From: Gammaproteobacteria bacterium
Lineage (GTDB): Bacteria; Pseudomonadota; Gammaproteobacteria; S012-40
Direction of reading: 5' to 3'
Length of the DNA: 26,822 nt
Assembly (NCBI GenBank): GCA_029879945.1
Contig: JAOUPJ010000010.1
Coordinates: forward strand, 1 to 26,822
Positions 1-6,709 of the stretch are shown here, in pieces. Position 1 is the first letter of the stretch. Every line of letters begins with the position of its first letter. Both the position numbers and the translations under genes were made by a program. The notes below the pieces were generated by a model. It was not told the DNA's origin, did not search any database, and saw only the letters and a list, made by a program, of their open reading frames with translations.

Positions 1-341
1 CTAGCCTTTTTTGGCGTGTTGAAACTTGATTTTTCATGTCACTATATCTAATTACGTTAAATTCTTTCTTTTCGAGAATAGCATGTAGACGCATATAGTG
101 CTATAAAAAAATACATATACAGACTGATAAACGAGAATAATTCGAACTTTGGTATAGTTATGTTTCATATTCAAATTACTGATTTTAAGTCCCGGGAAAC
201 AAAAATATTGAGCCGTAACTTGGCCTTACATTGGCCGCGATTAACGAAATAACCATCCATTCACCACCATCCTTTTATAAGCACTACAATTCACAAAGGA
301 TTTATTTATTGTTTATTTTTCTTATAGTTAAGAATATTTAT
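1..341. other. AT-rich intergenic stretch, no gene seen
   Basis: No open frame with a credible start and ribosome binding site is visible on either strand. The stretch is rich in A/T runs and unlike the GC-richer core genes further right, which fits the accessory character of the left part of the window. The upstream context is outside the window. Confidence 0.5.
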
Positions 342-455
342 CCCTAGAATAAGGGAAAACTTATCGGTCAGAAACCTCCCCTAAAACTCAACGAAATATG
401 GTCAGTTCGCATTAGGCTTGAGATGGCCAACAGGGTCACAGACCTTTCTCTGTTT
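342..455 (+). pseudogene. Decayed N-terminal fragment of a tyrosine-recombinase gene
   Basis: Read in frame from 342, this stretch encodes P-stop-NKGKLIGQKPPLKLNEIW and continues to a final ...DLSLF. It matches residues 16-53 of the intact integrase at 1198-1833 (PWNKHKLIGQKPPLRLKEIW ... ELALF). The tryptophan codon TGG of the intact copy is TAG here (345-347), and there is no start codon or ribosome binding site. Homology stops abruptly at 455, where the neighbouring ABC-F sequence begins. This is seen directly by aligning the two parts of the window; it is a relic, not an expressed gene. It is diverged from the intact copy at many third positions, so it is not a recent duplication. Confidence 0.8.
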
Positions 456-789
456 CGAGTTCTTGATCCTCTGGTGCAATCCCTCCTTGTTCTATTCGCC
501 GCAGTGCTTCAAAAATCACATCTAGCCCTAAGATACTCGCGACGCTCACGTTTGCCGATCCTTGCCAGGACTGTGGCACATAGTTAAGCTTGCCGCTCAG
601 GGTTATTGCTCCACTGTCCGGCAAAATTTCCCCTGAGATAATTCTCCCAAGGGTGGACTTGCCAATACCATTACGACCGACGAGGGCAGAAACTCGCTGC
701 GTTACCGCGAAAGTACAATGATTAAATAAGGGTTCGCCCGAAGGCAGTGAAAGGCTGATGTCAGCCAATATAACATGGCTCGAAGGCAT
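436..789 (-). pseudogene. Truncated ABC-F family ATPase, N-terminal fragment
   Basis: The 117-residue frame starts with a good ribosome binding site (AAGGAG, 7 nt before ATG at 789). It shows the start of an ABC-F (soluble, translation-associated) ATPase: strand VILADISLSLPSGEPLF, Walker A GRNGIGKST at about residues 39-47, then the Q-loop region NYVPQSW. Intact ABC-F proteins are about 500-650 residues with two ATPase domains. Here the protein ends after about 110 family-like residues, before the signature motif and Walker B. The last residues (ETEKGL) are read antisense through the integrase relic, with the junction at about 455/456. The fragment cannot be a working ATPase. It could still be transcribed, because its start region is intact. 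Confidence 0.8.
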
Positions 790-1197
790 ATGATTCTCCT
801 TGGTTAGTTAAAAACTAAAGAAAGAAAATCAATACTTCACTGGACAATACTCCTTGGAATGAAAAAGGAGTATAGCAGATTGTTTCGCGCGCTCAAAAGC
901 CGAAAGTTTTACCTATCCAGACATCGATGACGAGCCACCCAGCAACAATAGTTTGCCAGTTTGCTGAACTCTGTGGTCGGTCGGGCATTTACAGAATTTC
1001 AGTCCGAACCTACGTATTGTACTGAAAATTGAGGAAACGGTAGCGGCCAATTCCTGTAAATTCCGCGAAGGCGGGAATGTGTAATTTCGGCCAGAAGCGG
1101 ACGCCCTGACTTGAATGTTGACCCTTTTACTTCGTGTAAATTCTCATAAACGCTTTCTATACTTTTAGACTCCTCCAACCTTCAGAGGAGCATAGAA
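790..1197. other. Intergenic region between ABC-F relic and integrase
   Basis: The 408-nt stretch holds no convincing gene. It contains a possible sigma70 site for the integrase (TATACT at 1158-1163 with TGTAAA at 1135-1140, 17-nt spacer), a small hairpin near 1060-1078, and the degenerate motif at 1085-1104 that is listed separately. The upstream end carries the ribosome binding site of the ABC-F relic on the minus strand. Confidence 0.45.
1085..1104 (-). repeat. Degenerate 20-nt motif, inverted mate at 6228-6247
   Basis: On the minus strand this reads GCGTCCGCTTCTGGCCGAAA. A 16-of-20 match, GCGTCCGTTTTGGGTCGAAA, lies on the plus strand at 6228-6247. The two copies face each other across the integrase, the three-gene operon and the DUF6119 gene. 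Similar GTCCGCTT-type motifs are scattered in gammaproteobacterial intergenic DNA, so they may be dispersed repeat relics rather than element ends. Confidence 0.4.
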
Positions 1198-1833
1198 ATG
1201 CCTAATACATCAGTAAATAACTCAGCTATAAAACAGCCTGAGCCTTGGAATAAACACAAGCTCATCGGTCAAAAACCACCTTTAAGACTCAAAGAGATAT
1301 GGGCTATTCGTATCCGGTTGCAACTGGCCAACAATATAAGAGAACTAGCCCTCTTCAATCTTGCAATTGATAGCAAGCTGCGCGGGTGTGATCTCGTAAA
1401 GCTACGAGTTCGCGATATTTCCCATGGCACAAGGGTCGTCTCCCGCGCAATGATTCTTCAGCAGAAAACACATCGCCCCGTGCAATTTGAAATTACCGAA
1501 CAGACGAGAAACTCTATCTCTGAATGGATAAACAAAGCCGGACTACGATCAGAAGACTATTTGTTTCCTAGTAGAAATACTCCATCACCACATATCTCTA
1601 CTAGGCAGTATGCTCGCATTGTGAAATCGTGGGTATCTATGATTGGACTAGATCCGGATGACTACGGTACGCATTCGATGAGGAGAACAAAAGCAACGTT
1701 GATTTATAGGAGAACAAAAAATTTAAGGGCGGTTCAGCTTTTGCTCGGACATACTAAACTAGAAAGCACTGTTAGATATCTTGGGATCGAAGTCGATGAT
1801 GCATTGGAGATAGCGGAAAAGACTGAAGTTTAA
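1198..1833 (+). CDS. Tyrosine recombinase / site-specific integrase (short, 211 aa)
   Basis: This is a phage-integrase-family recombinase, which cuts and rejoins DNA through a covalent phosphotyrosine. The set of active-site residues is complete: R62 (SKLRGCDLVKL), K90, H159 and R162 (HSMR), H185 (LLGHTKLEST) and the nucleophile Y194 (VRYLG). The arm-binding and core-binding N-terminal part is very short, about 55 residues against 150 or more in classical integrases. The ATG at 1198 is supported by AGAGGAG at 1184-1190. A relic of a second copy lies at 342-455. The 3' end runs into a terminator hairpin. Stand-alone short integrases of this type are frequent and often decayed in proteobacterial genomes. 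This copy looks intact, but whether it mobilises the neighbouring genes is unknown. Confidence 0.88.
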   Translation: MPNTSVNNSAIKQPEPWNKHKLIGQKPPLRLKEIWAIRIRLQLANNIRELALFNLAIDSKLRGCDLVKLRVRDISHGTRVVSRAMILQQKTHRPVQFEITEQTRNSISEWINKAGLRSEDYLFPSRNTPSPHISTRQYARIVKSWVSMIGLDPDDYGTHSMRRTKATLIYRRTKNLRAVQLLLGHTKLESTVRYLGIEVDDALEIAEKTEV

Positions 1834-1857
1834 TTAACTTCAGTCTGGCTACTTTTT
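1821..1857. terminator. Bidirectional rho-independent terminator
   Basis: GACTGAAGTT (1821-1830) pairs perfectly with AACTTCAGTC (1836-1845) around a 5-nt loop. On the plus strand a T-run follows at 1853-1857. On the minus strand the hairpin is followed directly by TTTT. It sits between the convergent integrase (stop at 1833, inside the loop) and the ASCH gene (stop at 1859), and can serve both. Confidence 0.7.
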
Positions 1858-1858
1858 G

Positions 1859-2227
1859 TTAGAGATACATAAAGGATTGAGGTGGGTACTTGATGTTAAA
1901 ACTTTCTAGATCGAGGAAGCTTTTATATCTTTTCGCCTTTTTAACTTTTATTGCATGCCCTAGATCTTTCCCCTCAAAATATTGATCGTAAAAGCCCTTA
2001 TCAATACCAGAGTATTTCTTTGTTCTTTTCCATAAATCCTCTAGCTCAAGCGAAAGTATATGTTCTATATCAAACTCTCCTACGATTTTCTGAACAGGAC
2101 TTGATGCATAAATTACCACTTTCTTTATGGCTGGGTTTTTAAACACTGCCCTTCTAAATTCGTATCGCTTCTCACCAGACAATATTTTTTCTGCGTATTC
2201 GGGTTTAATCGACAATAAAACTTTCAT
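1859..2227 (-). CDS. Stand-alone ASCH-domain protein
   Basis: This 122-residue protein carries the signature of the ASCH superfamily, a PUA-related fold proposed to bind RNA or modified nucleotides. The motif GxKxxExR is exact at G18-E-K20-R-Y-E23-F-R25, preceded by the usual LLSIKPEYAEKIL helix and followed by the VVIYASSPVQKIVGEF strand pair. The domain fills nearly the whole protein. The gene starts inside the 3' end of the PIN-GNAT-PUA gene with a 23-nt overlap, and GAGGGA about 11 nt upstream of the ATG lies within that coding region. Translation is therefore probably coupled. It is the last gene of the operon, ending just before the shared terminator. Its ligand is not predictable from sequence. 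It could be an RNA-binding partner, an antitoxin or a regulator. Confidence 0.8.
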   Translation of the reverse strand: MKVLLSIKPEYAEKILSGEKRYEFRRAVFKNPAIKKVVIYASSPVQKIVGEFDIEHILSLELEDLWKRTKKYSGIDKGFYDQYFEGKDLGHAIKVKKAKRYKSFLDLESFNIKYPPQSFMYL

Positions 2228-3719
2228 CTGATTCTGATTCCCTCAATATAAGGTTAAATTGCTCAGGTGTAATTTGTTCAAAACCTCTTGGTGCACTACG
2301 CACATCCGCAATTATACCAAGCTCAATTAATCTTTTTAAGATTAACCTCTTGGGAAATGAATATAAATACAAAAAGTTCACAATAAAGGGTTTATTGTAT
2401 TTATTGTAGTCCCAATGTGCTTTTAATTCATCATCTGGAAATACACTTCGTTTTCTACAAAGCTGTATGAATTGTTCTTCATTTTCTATGCCGTTTTTCA
2501 CTTCATCGACAATACCTATCGTAGTAGTGACTGCTTTATAGAGCCCCCCCGTTCTATAAAACACGATGATGTCCCCGGGGATTAAGTCTCTAAAGATAGA
2601 TCTGGATATATATACCTTCTGGATTGCATTTCTATGAGGCTCGTTTTCGATAAAATCCTTTGGTGATTCGGTTTTTAGAATGGAGTCCGGCAATAGGTCT
2701 GTATGATACTGAGGATAGATCGGCACTAAAAAATACCTGCGATTCCGATCTACGAACGGATATGTCAATTTAGGGTGCTCATGATCTGGCTCTGGGTGGA
2801 AAGCTTTAACAAAGACCAGTTCATCTCCTGTGGGAGTTTGTTTAACTCCATGTTCATGAAATCCCCAGTCCTCCAATAGCCCTATTAATCGCTCATGTTC
2901 CTCAGTTTTTCTGAAAAGCGTGACATAGATATCATCAACGTGGTAGTTTAGTGCGTTATCAAAAACAATTTTCAGAAATCTCTCACCTAGTTTGAATCCA
3001 TTTGAGATTACCTTAAATGTACCTATCTTTAATCGTTTTTTCTTACTAAATACGGGTGCTATGTCGCCATAGTTCTCATCCGTTCCTTCCCGTTTAACAT
3101 ACAGGAAAGCGAGCATCTCACCCTTGTCGGACTGACAAATATAGGCCTCTTCGTCGGCTTTTTTATTAAACCAGTTATCAAATCCTTCATAATCAACCCG
3201 AAAAGAATCGAAAAAGGAGTCTTTAATATCGATTTTTCCAAAATATTCTTTTCTAACTGAAAGCACATTGTAATCTGATAACTCTGGATTTTCTGACGTT
3301 ACCTTTTCAAGAAAGTCATCGATTGTAAAAACCGAACTAGAAATACCAAGATCACTAGCTTTGGTGTGCATCTTTCTATCTTCAGTGATTAGAATATCTA
3401 CTCTGTTAGCAAATAGCTCCTTAAGTAAGGATGTATCTATATTGTCGTTATCATTTTTATCGTACTTTTCTCGAACGGCTACTATTTCTTTTGTTTCAGG
3501 CGCCTCCGTTTTAAGTAAGTTGTAATTCTTAATTTTTGCCTGAATGGTTTTTACAACATTTGGATCACTATGTTTTTCTAACTCCTGGGCAGATAGTGGA
3601 TGTATACACTTTCCATAACCCAACTTATCGAGCCAATTGAATAGAGTTCCTATCTCTTCGTTTAATACCTTGCTAGCTTCTCTATGAATTAGAATATTTG
3701 TATCGAGTAGCACCTTCAT
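2205..3719 (-). CDS. PIN-GNAT-PUA/ASCH-like three-domain fusion protein
   Basis: This 504-residue cytosolic protein has three recognisable parts. Residues 1-140 look like a PIN ribonuclease: MKVLLDTNILIH at the start and acidic residues D6, E46, about D95 and D114 (ILITEDRK) in the expected places for metal-dependent RNA cleavage. Residues about 150-308 look like a GNAT acetyltransferase, with GFKLGERFLKIVFDNA as the acetyl-CoA loop and helix, then DDIYVTLF and LLEDWGFHEHG as the last strands. Residues about 325-495 resemble a PUA/EVE/ASCH-type domain (LIPGDIIVFYRTGGLY...GIVDEV). AAGGGAGT precedes the ATG by about 7 nt. It begins 3 nt after the NTPase gene stop and overlaps the ASCH gene, so the three form one transcript. 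Domain assignments are by eye; catalytic activity and target are unknown. Confidence 0.75.
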   Translation of the reverse strand: MKVLLDTNILIHREASKVLNEEIGTLFNWLDKLGYGKCIHPLSAQELEKHSDPNVVKTIQAKIKNYNLLKTEAPETKEIVAVREKYDKNDNDNIDTSLLKELFANRVDILITEDRKMHTKASDLGISSSVFTIDDFLEKVTSENPELSDYNVLSVRKEYFGKIDIKDSFFDSFRVDYEGFDNWFNKKADEEAYICQSDKGEMLAFLYVKREGTDENYGDIAPVFSKKKRLKIGTFKVISNGFKLGERFLKIVFDNALNYHVDDIYVTLFRKTEEHERLIGLLEDWGFHEHGVKQTPTGDELVFVKAFHPEPDHEHPKLTYPFVDRNRRYFLVPIYPQYHTDLLPDSILKTESPKDFIENEPHRNAIQKVYISRSIFRDLIPGDIIVFYRTGGLYKAVTTTIGIVDEVKNGIENEEQFIQLCRKRSVFPDDELKAHWDYNKYNKPFIVNFLYLYSFPKRLILKRLIELGIIADVRSAPRGFEQITPEQFNLILRESESDESFIVD

Positions 3720-3722
3720 TGG

Positions 3723-4262
3723 CTAACTCCCTTTAGTGGCATCAATTATAAAATCGCGGATTTTTTCTCGGTCTTCACCAGACTTACCCACGCAAATAGG
3801 TATTTCCAAATTATCAGCTATTTCCTTTGCATAGGAAATTTCCGCATCCTGAAACGCGCCTATTAGCTTTTCATTATGGCTATGTTTATCTCTGTTCTTT
3901 AATCTAGAACATATAACGTCGGCCTCCTCGTAGAGGCAAATTATCGCTTGAGGTTTCATTTCGATATATGTTGAAGAAGGTATTTTCGTTATTTCGCCAT
4001 TTTCGTTTAAAAGACAAAAATGGCCGTCCAAAATGCTTGTTTTTTCTGGTTCCAGAAATTCAGCTATCGCGCAGATTAGTACGTCTTGATTGCCGGAGAT
4101 GTTCACTATGTGCTTGCTCTTGGGAAAATCAATTTTGCCGTACTCTTTGATGAGGTTGCTGGCAGAGTAATACTTTAGTGAAAGCTCAGCAGAAAGGTAT
4201 TCACACAAAGTAGTTTTTCCTACCCCATGAATTCCAGCTATGAATACAATTTTTTGCTTCAC
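3723..4262 (-). CDS. P-loop NTPase, small nucleotide-kinase-like AAA protein
   Basis: From the GTG at 4262 this is a 179-residue single-domain P-loop protein. It begins VKQKIVFIAGIHGVGKTTL, with Walker A GIHGVGKT at residues 10-17. Later come the Walker-B-like strand TSILDGHF and a lid-like segment ADVICSRLKNRDKHS, a layout reminiscent of adenylate or shikimate-kinase-like proteins. An in-frame TTG at 4361 would add 33 residues. I prefer the GTG because the conserved strand starts right after it, AAGGAA lies 9 nt upstream, and the probable promoter at 4369-4398 would leave the TTG without a leader. It is the first gene of the three-gene operon. Substrate unknown; a kinase for RNA, nucleotide or small molecule is only a guess. 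Confidence 0.72.
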   Translation of the reverse strand: MKQKIVFIAGIHGVGKTTLCEYLSAELSLKYYSASNLIKEYGKIDFPKSKHIVNISGNQDVLICAIAEFLEPEKTSILDGHFCLLNENGEITKIPSSTYIEMKPQAIICLYEEADVICSRLKNRDKHSHNEKLIGAFQDAEISYAKEIADNLEIPICVGKSGEDREKIRDFIIDATKGS

Positions 4263-4368
4263 TCTAATGCTATTCCTTCGATGTTTGCCTAAAAATTTTT
4301 TTTCATTACAGTTAATGTACGCTTTGGAGTACCTGTTAACTTCGTTGTCAAGGTAACGCAATTCACTA

Positions 4369-4398
4369 ATTATAAAAAGAATTTTCTTTATATTTCGA
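4369..4398 (-). promoter_or_regulatory. Probable sigma70 promoter of the NTPase/PIN/ASCH operon
   Basis: On the minus strand a perfect -10 TATAAT (4369-4374) is preceded by TCGAAA (4393-4398) with an 18-nt spacer. The start point would be near 4362, giving a leader of about 100 nt to the GTG at 4262. It lies in the 77-nt gap after the DUF6119 stop codon, so the operon need not depend on DUF6119 transcription. Confidence 0.45.
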
Positions 4399-4439
4399 CG
4401 ACATACGGATTCTTGATTATGTTATGTGCCGCCAAAATT

Positions 4440-6182
4440 CTAATTCTCATCTTGGCCTTTTGCAGTTTTGAAATTCACTACTTTCACAGGAATCATGCTG
4501 AGGCTAATTTCGCTGTATTTATGAATGTTTCTCAATCTTTCATATGTCATTTTTAGCTCATATTTCGCCATTAAGGGCAAATTTGCCTTACTTGGAGCCC
4601 CTTTACTCTTGTCGTATAGAACCCATAGCCGTACCGCATAGTCTTTACCTGTCACATCTGCCTGTTGTTCTTTAACATGATTAAGGAAATCAGATTTTTT
4701 TGGGTGTTCGGAATTATCGATATGCCCCCTTATTTCTGAGAGGAAGACTTCATCACTAAGGAAAAATTCGCAATAAAATCGCGCTTGAGAAAACAAATAA
4801 TTAAGAGAGCTAGATCCGCCGTGTTTCTTAACATGAATAATGTCAGCGGGCTTTCCATCTACCCATTCTAATATGTCACAAAATTCCTTATCTTTCGGTC
4901 CTTGACCTATCCTCAATTTCGCCTGATCAAAAAGAAAAGCATTCCCATTGAGGTCACAATATTTTTCATTGAAAACCTCCTCTCTATTCTGTTTTTTACT
5001 CGGCACGGATATATCAATATCATGATAGTCATCTGACACGGGGCGCTCTTGCAGTACGTTGTCTACGAACTCCGTTACAGAGGTATAGAACTCATCATCG
5101 ACCTTTCTCCATACTCCCCCGGAAAGAACAAAATACTCCTCGTTCAGCTCAATTTCGGCAACTATACACGTGTAAAGCCTCCACTTTCTGTATCCGAGAA
5201 CTTTGTCTTCTTCATGGGAATAGGCATACACATGCTTATTTTTCAGCCTATCTACATCAAGATTGCCGAAATCCAAAACATTTTCGGCCTTCAACTGTAG
5301 AATATCTAAATGGGAAAATATGTTGTTTTGTCTTTTCGCATAATTACTATATGAGAAGCTAAATTTATCATCAGCGATAAATTCTGGTATTGCTAAGTGG
5401 ATGCATTCATAGTTTTCATCTAGAATTCTTTGAACTAAAGCCAGATCAAGTTCTTCAGCTTTTTCTTTTGTTACGCTCTGAAGATTTGGGTAATTAGGAA
5501 AAATATCCTTATATTTTTCACTTTCATATTCTTCAACGAACGTTTTTCCATAGTCTATTAATTTTTCCCAAGAAAGCTTGTTGTCACCGACAACCTTTAT
5601 GGTCAGATTATCCTTTCCTTGCAAAGTAACTTTTTTATCACTCTCGAGGTGCGCGGAAATATACTGAAGAAATTCAGTCTCACTCAGACCAAAAGAAAAC
5701 GTATCGGAGGGCTTGCTTAATTGCCTATCTATGTTTTGGGTTGTTAGCGAATGAGTACTACTTTTTGTCTGGCGAAGCTCCTTATTGCCACACATATTCA
5801 TAGCTGTTTTTATACCAAAATCAGGTAGAAGACGCCCTTTTTCTAGTAGCACTCCACCTCTTACACCAAAAGAAGCAGCAAATATCCTGCTATTTATATT
5901 TATTAGAAGAAGCCCACTTGGCCGTTTGCTATAAGTTTCGAAATGTACTTTATCTTCTCCGTCAACTATTTTCTCATTTATGAAGTCGAGCCAGTGAGGG
6001 TTTTCAGGTTTATTAGTCGTAGTTTGTTCGCAAAAGAACTTGGCTGGTATGCCATCAACCTCAAATTCTCTAATTTTGAAGTTGTCGCTCTCAGGACGCA
6101 GGTTATCTTCTTTGATTATGCTATCAAAATCATTTCCTTCTTTTGCCAGATAAAAGGAAATCTGTCCTAATTCACTGGCCAT
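4440..6182 (-). CDS. DUF6119 / TIGR04141-type sporadically distributed protein
   Basis: The protein is 580 residues from the ATG at 6182, which has AGAGGA 7 nt upstream; the longer open frame to 6434 has no such support. I recognise the DUF6119 (TIGR04141) pattern: N-terminal ISFYLAKEG-type strand, then SRIFAASFGVRGGVLLEKGR followed by DFGIKTAMN, the tract THSLTTQNIDRQ, and later WRLYTCIVAEIELNEEYFVLSGGVWRKVDDEFY split over the middle of the protein. No transmembrane segment or signal peptide is seen. The family has no established biochemical role. It is patchily distributed and often found in accessory islands, which suits its place beside an integrase and the NTPase/PIN/ASCH operon. Assignment is from memory of family features, not a search. 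Confidence 0.72.
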   Translation of the reverse strand: MASELGQISFYLAKEGNDFDSIIKEDNLRPESDNFKIREFEVDGIPAKFFCEQTTTNKPENPHWLDFINEKIVDGEDKVHFETYSKRPSGLLLININSRIFAASFGVRGGVLLEKGRLLPDFGIKTAMNMCGNKELRQTKSSTHSLTTQNIDRQLSKPSDTFSFGLSETEFLQYISAHLESDKKVTLQGKDNLTIKVVGDNKLSWEKLIDYGKTFVEEYESEKYKDIFPNYPNLQSVTKEKAEELDLALVQRILDENYECIHLAIPEFIADDKFSFSYSNYAKRQNNIFSHLDILQLKAENVLDFGNLDVDRLKNKHVYAYSHEEDKVLGYRKWRLYTCIVAEIELNEEYFVLSGGVWRKVDDEFYTSVTEFVDNVLQERPVSDDYHDIDISVPSKKQNREEVFNEKYCDLNGNAFLFDQAKLRIGQGPKDKEFCDILEWVDGKPADIIHVKKHGGSSSLNYLFSQARFYCEFFLSDEVFLSEIRGHIDNSEHPKKSDFLNHVKEQQADVTGKDYAVRLWVLYDKSKGAPSKANLPLMAKYELKMTYERLRNIHKYSEISLSMIPVKVVNFKTAKGQDEN

Positions 6183-6227
6183 TATAAATCCTCTTAATAA
6201 TCTTTTCCGTGCGAACCTAATCCATGA

Positions 6228-6247
6228 GCGTCCGTTTTGGGTCGAAA
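6228..6247 (+). repeat. Degenerate 20-nt motif, inverted mate at 1085-1104
   Basis: GCGTCCGTTTTGGGTCGAAA on the plus strand matches the minus-strand copy at 1085-1104 in 16 of 20 positions. It lies about 45 nt upstream of the DUF6119 start codon and about 5.1 kb from its mate. It could mark an edge of the inserted block or be an unrelated dispersed motif. Confidence 0.4.
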
Positions 6248-6613
6248 CCGCTCCCCCAACTCTCGATACTACCCCACACAAACACCTATGAATATTGTGA
6301 AAATTCACGCTCGTGTTTGTGCTCGGTCTTGTCTCACTAATAGAACTCCCCTTACCTTTCACGCTGTGGCCTGTGCTTGTATTGAGGAGTTGATACCGTT
6401 GGGTTGGAGCGGGTTCACCCAGCCCGTTCTGCACTTAAAATTGCGCTTCACATCGCCCAAACCCCAATATCGCCATGGAATACACACCTGTAATTTAACA
6501 CAACATGCTCGAGGATGTGGGGTGAAAACAGGGCCGGATCAAAAACAATTTAATTTATTGTATTTATTGGTATTATTGAAATTAGTTCGAGAGCGATGGG
6601 TTAACCGCCAACT

Positions 6614-6638
6614 AAAAACGGGGTCCGTAGACCCCGTT
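6614..6638 (-). terminator. Rho-independent terminator of the porin gene
   Basis: AACGGGGTC (6617-6625) and GACCCCGTT (6630-6638) form a perfect 9-bp stem with a 4-nt loop. On the minus strand the stem runs into five T residues (complement of 6614-6618). It lies about 70 nt after the porin stop codon. Confidence 0.75.
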
Positions 6639-6672
6639 CCAGTACAACGTGTGGAAGTTGGTTCGAGAACGT

Positions 6673-6695
6673 TGGGCTTCGCTCTACTCAGCCCA
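6673..6695. repeat. REP-like hairpin, GGGCT family
   Basis: TGGGCT (6673-6678) pairs with AGCCCA (6690-6695). The left arm lies in GTTGGGCTTCG, which recurs exactly at 13994-14004. Hairpins of this type are widespread extragenic repeats in gammaproteobacteria. This one lies just after the porin stop codon. Confidence 0.55.
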
Positions 6696-6709
6696 AGTCA
6701 CGCTTGTTA

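Larger units (their letters stand above)
6183..6709. other. 527-nt intergenic region with hairpins, no supported gene
   Basis: No frame has a credible start or family resemblance; the longest plus-strand frame (6237-6713) runs through hairpins and into the porin end. The region holds the degenerate motif at 6228-6247, the porin terminator at 6614-6638 and a REP-like hairpin at 6673-6695. An AT-rich tract lies at about 6540-6590. It marks the change from the AT-rich island to the porin. Confidence 0.5.

Noticed and set aside
6183..6434. N-terminal extension of the DUF6119 frame by 84 residues
   Set aside because: The ATG at 6182 has AGAGGA and begins the conserved ISFYLAKEG segment; the extension is Arg/Ser-rich, crosses the inverted motif and resembles no family start.
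6183..6709. Integron attC site or cassette boundary
   Set aside because: I looked for paired RYYYAAC/GTTRRRY ends around the accessory genes and did not find a convincing pair; the integrase is also not of the IntI type.
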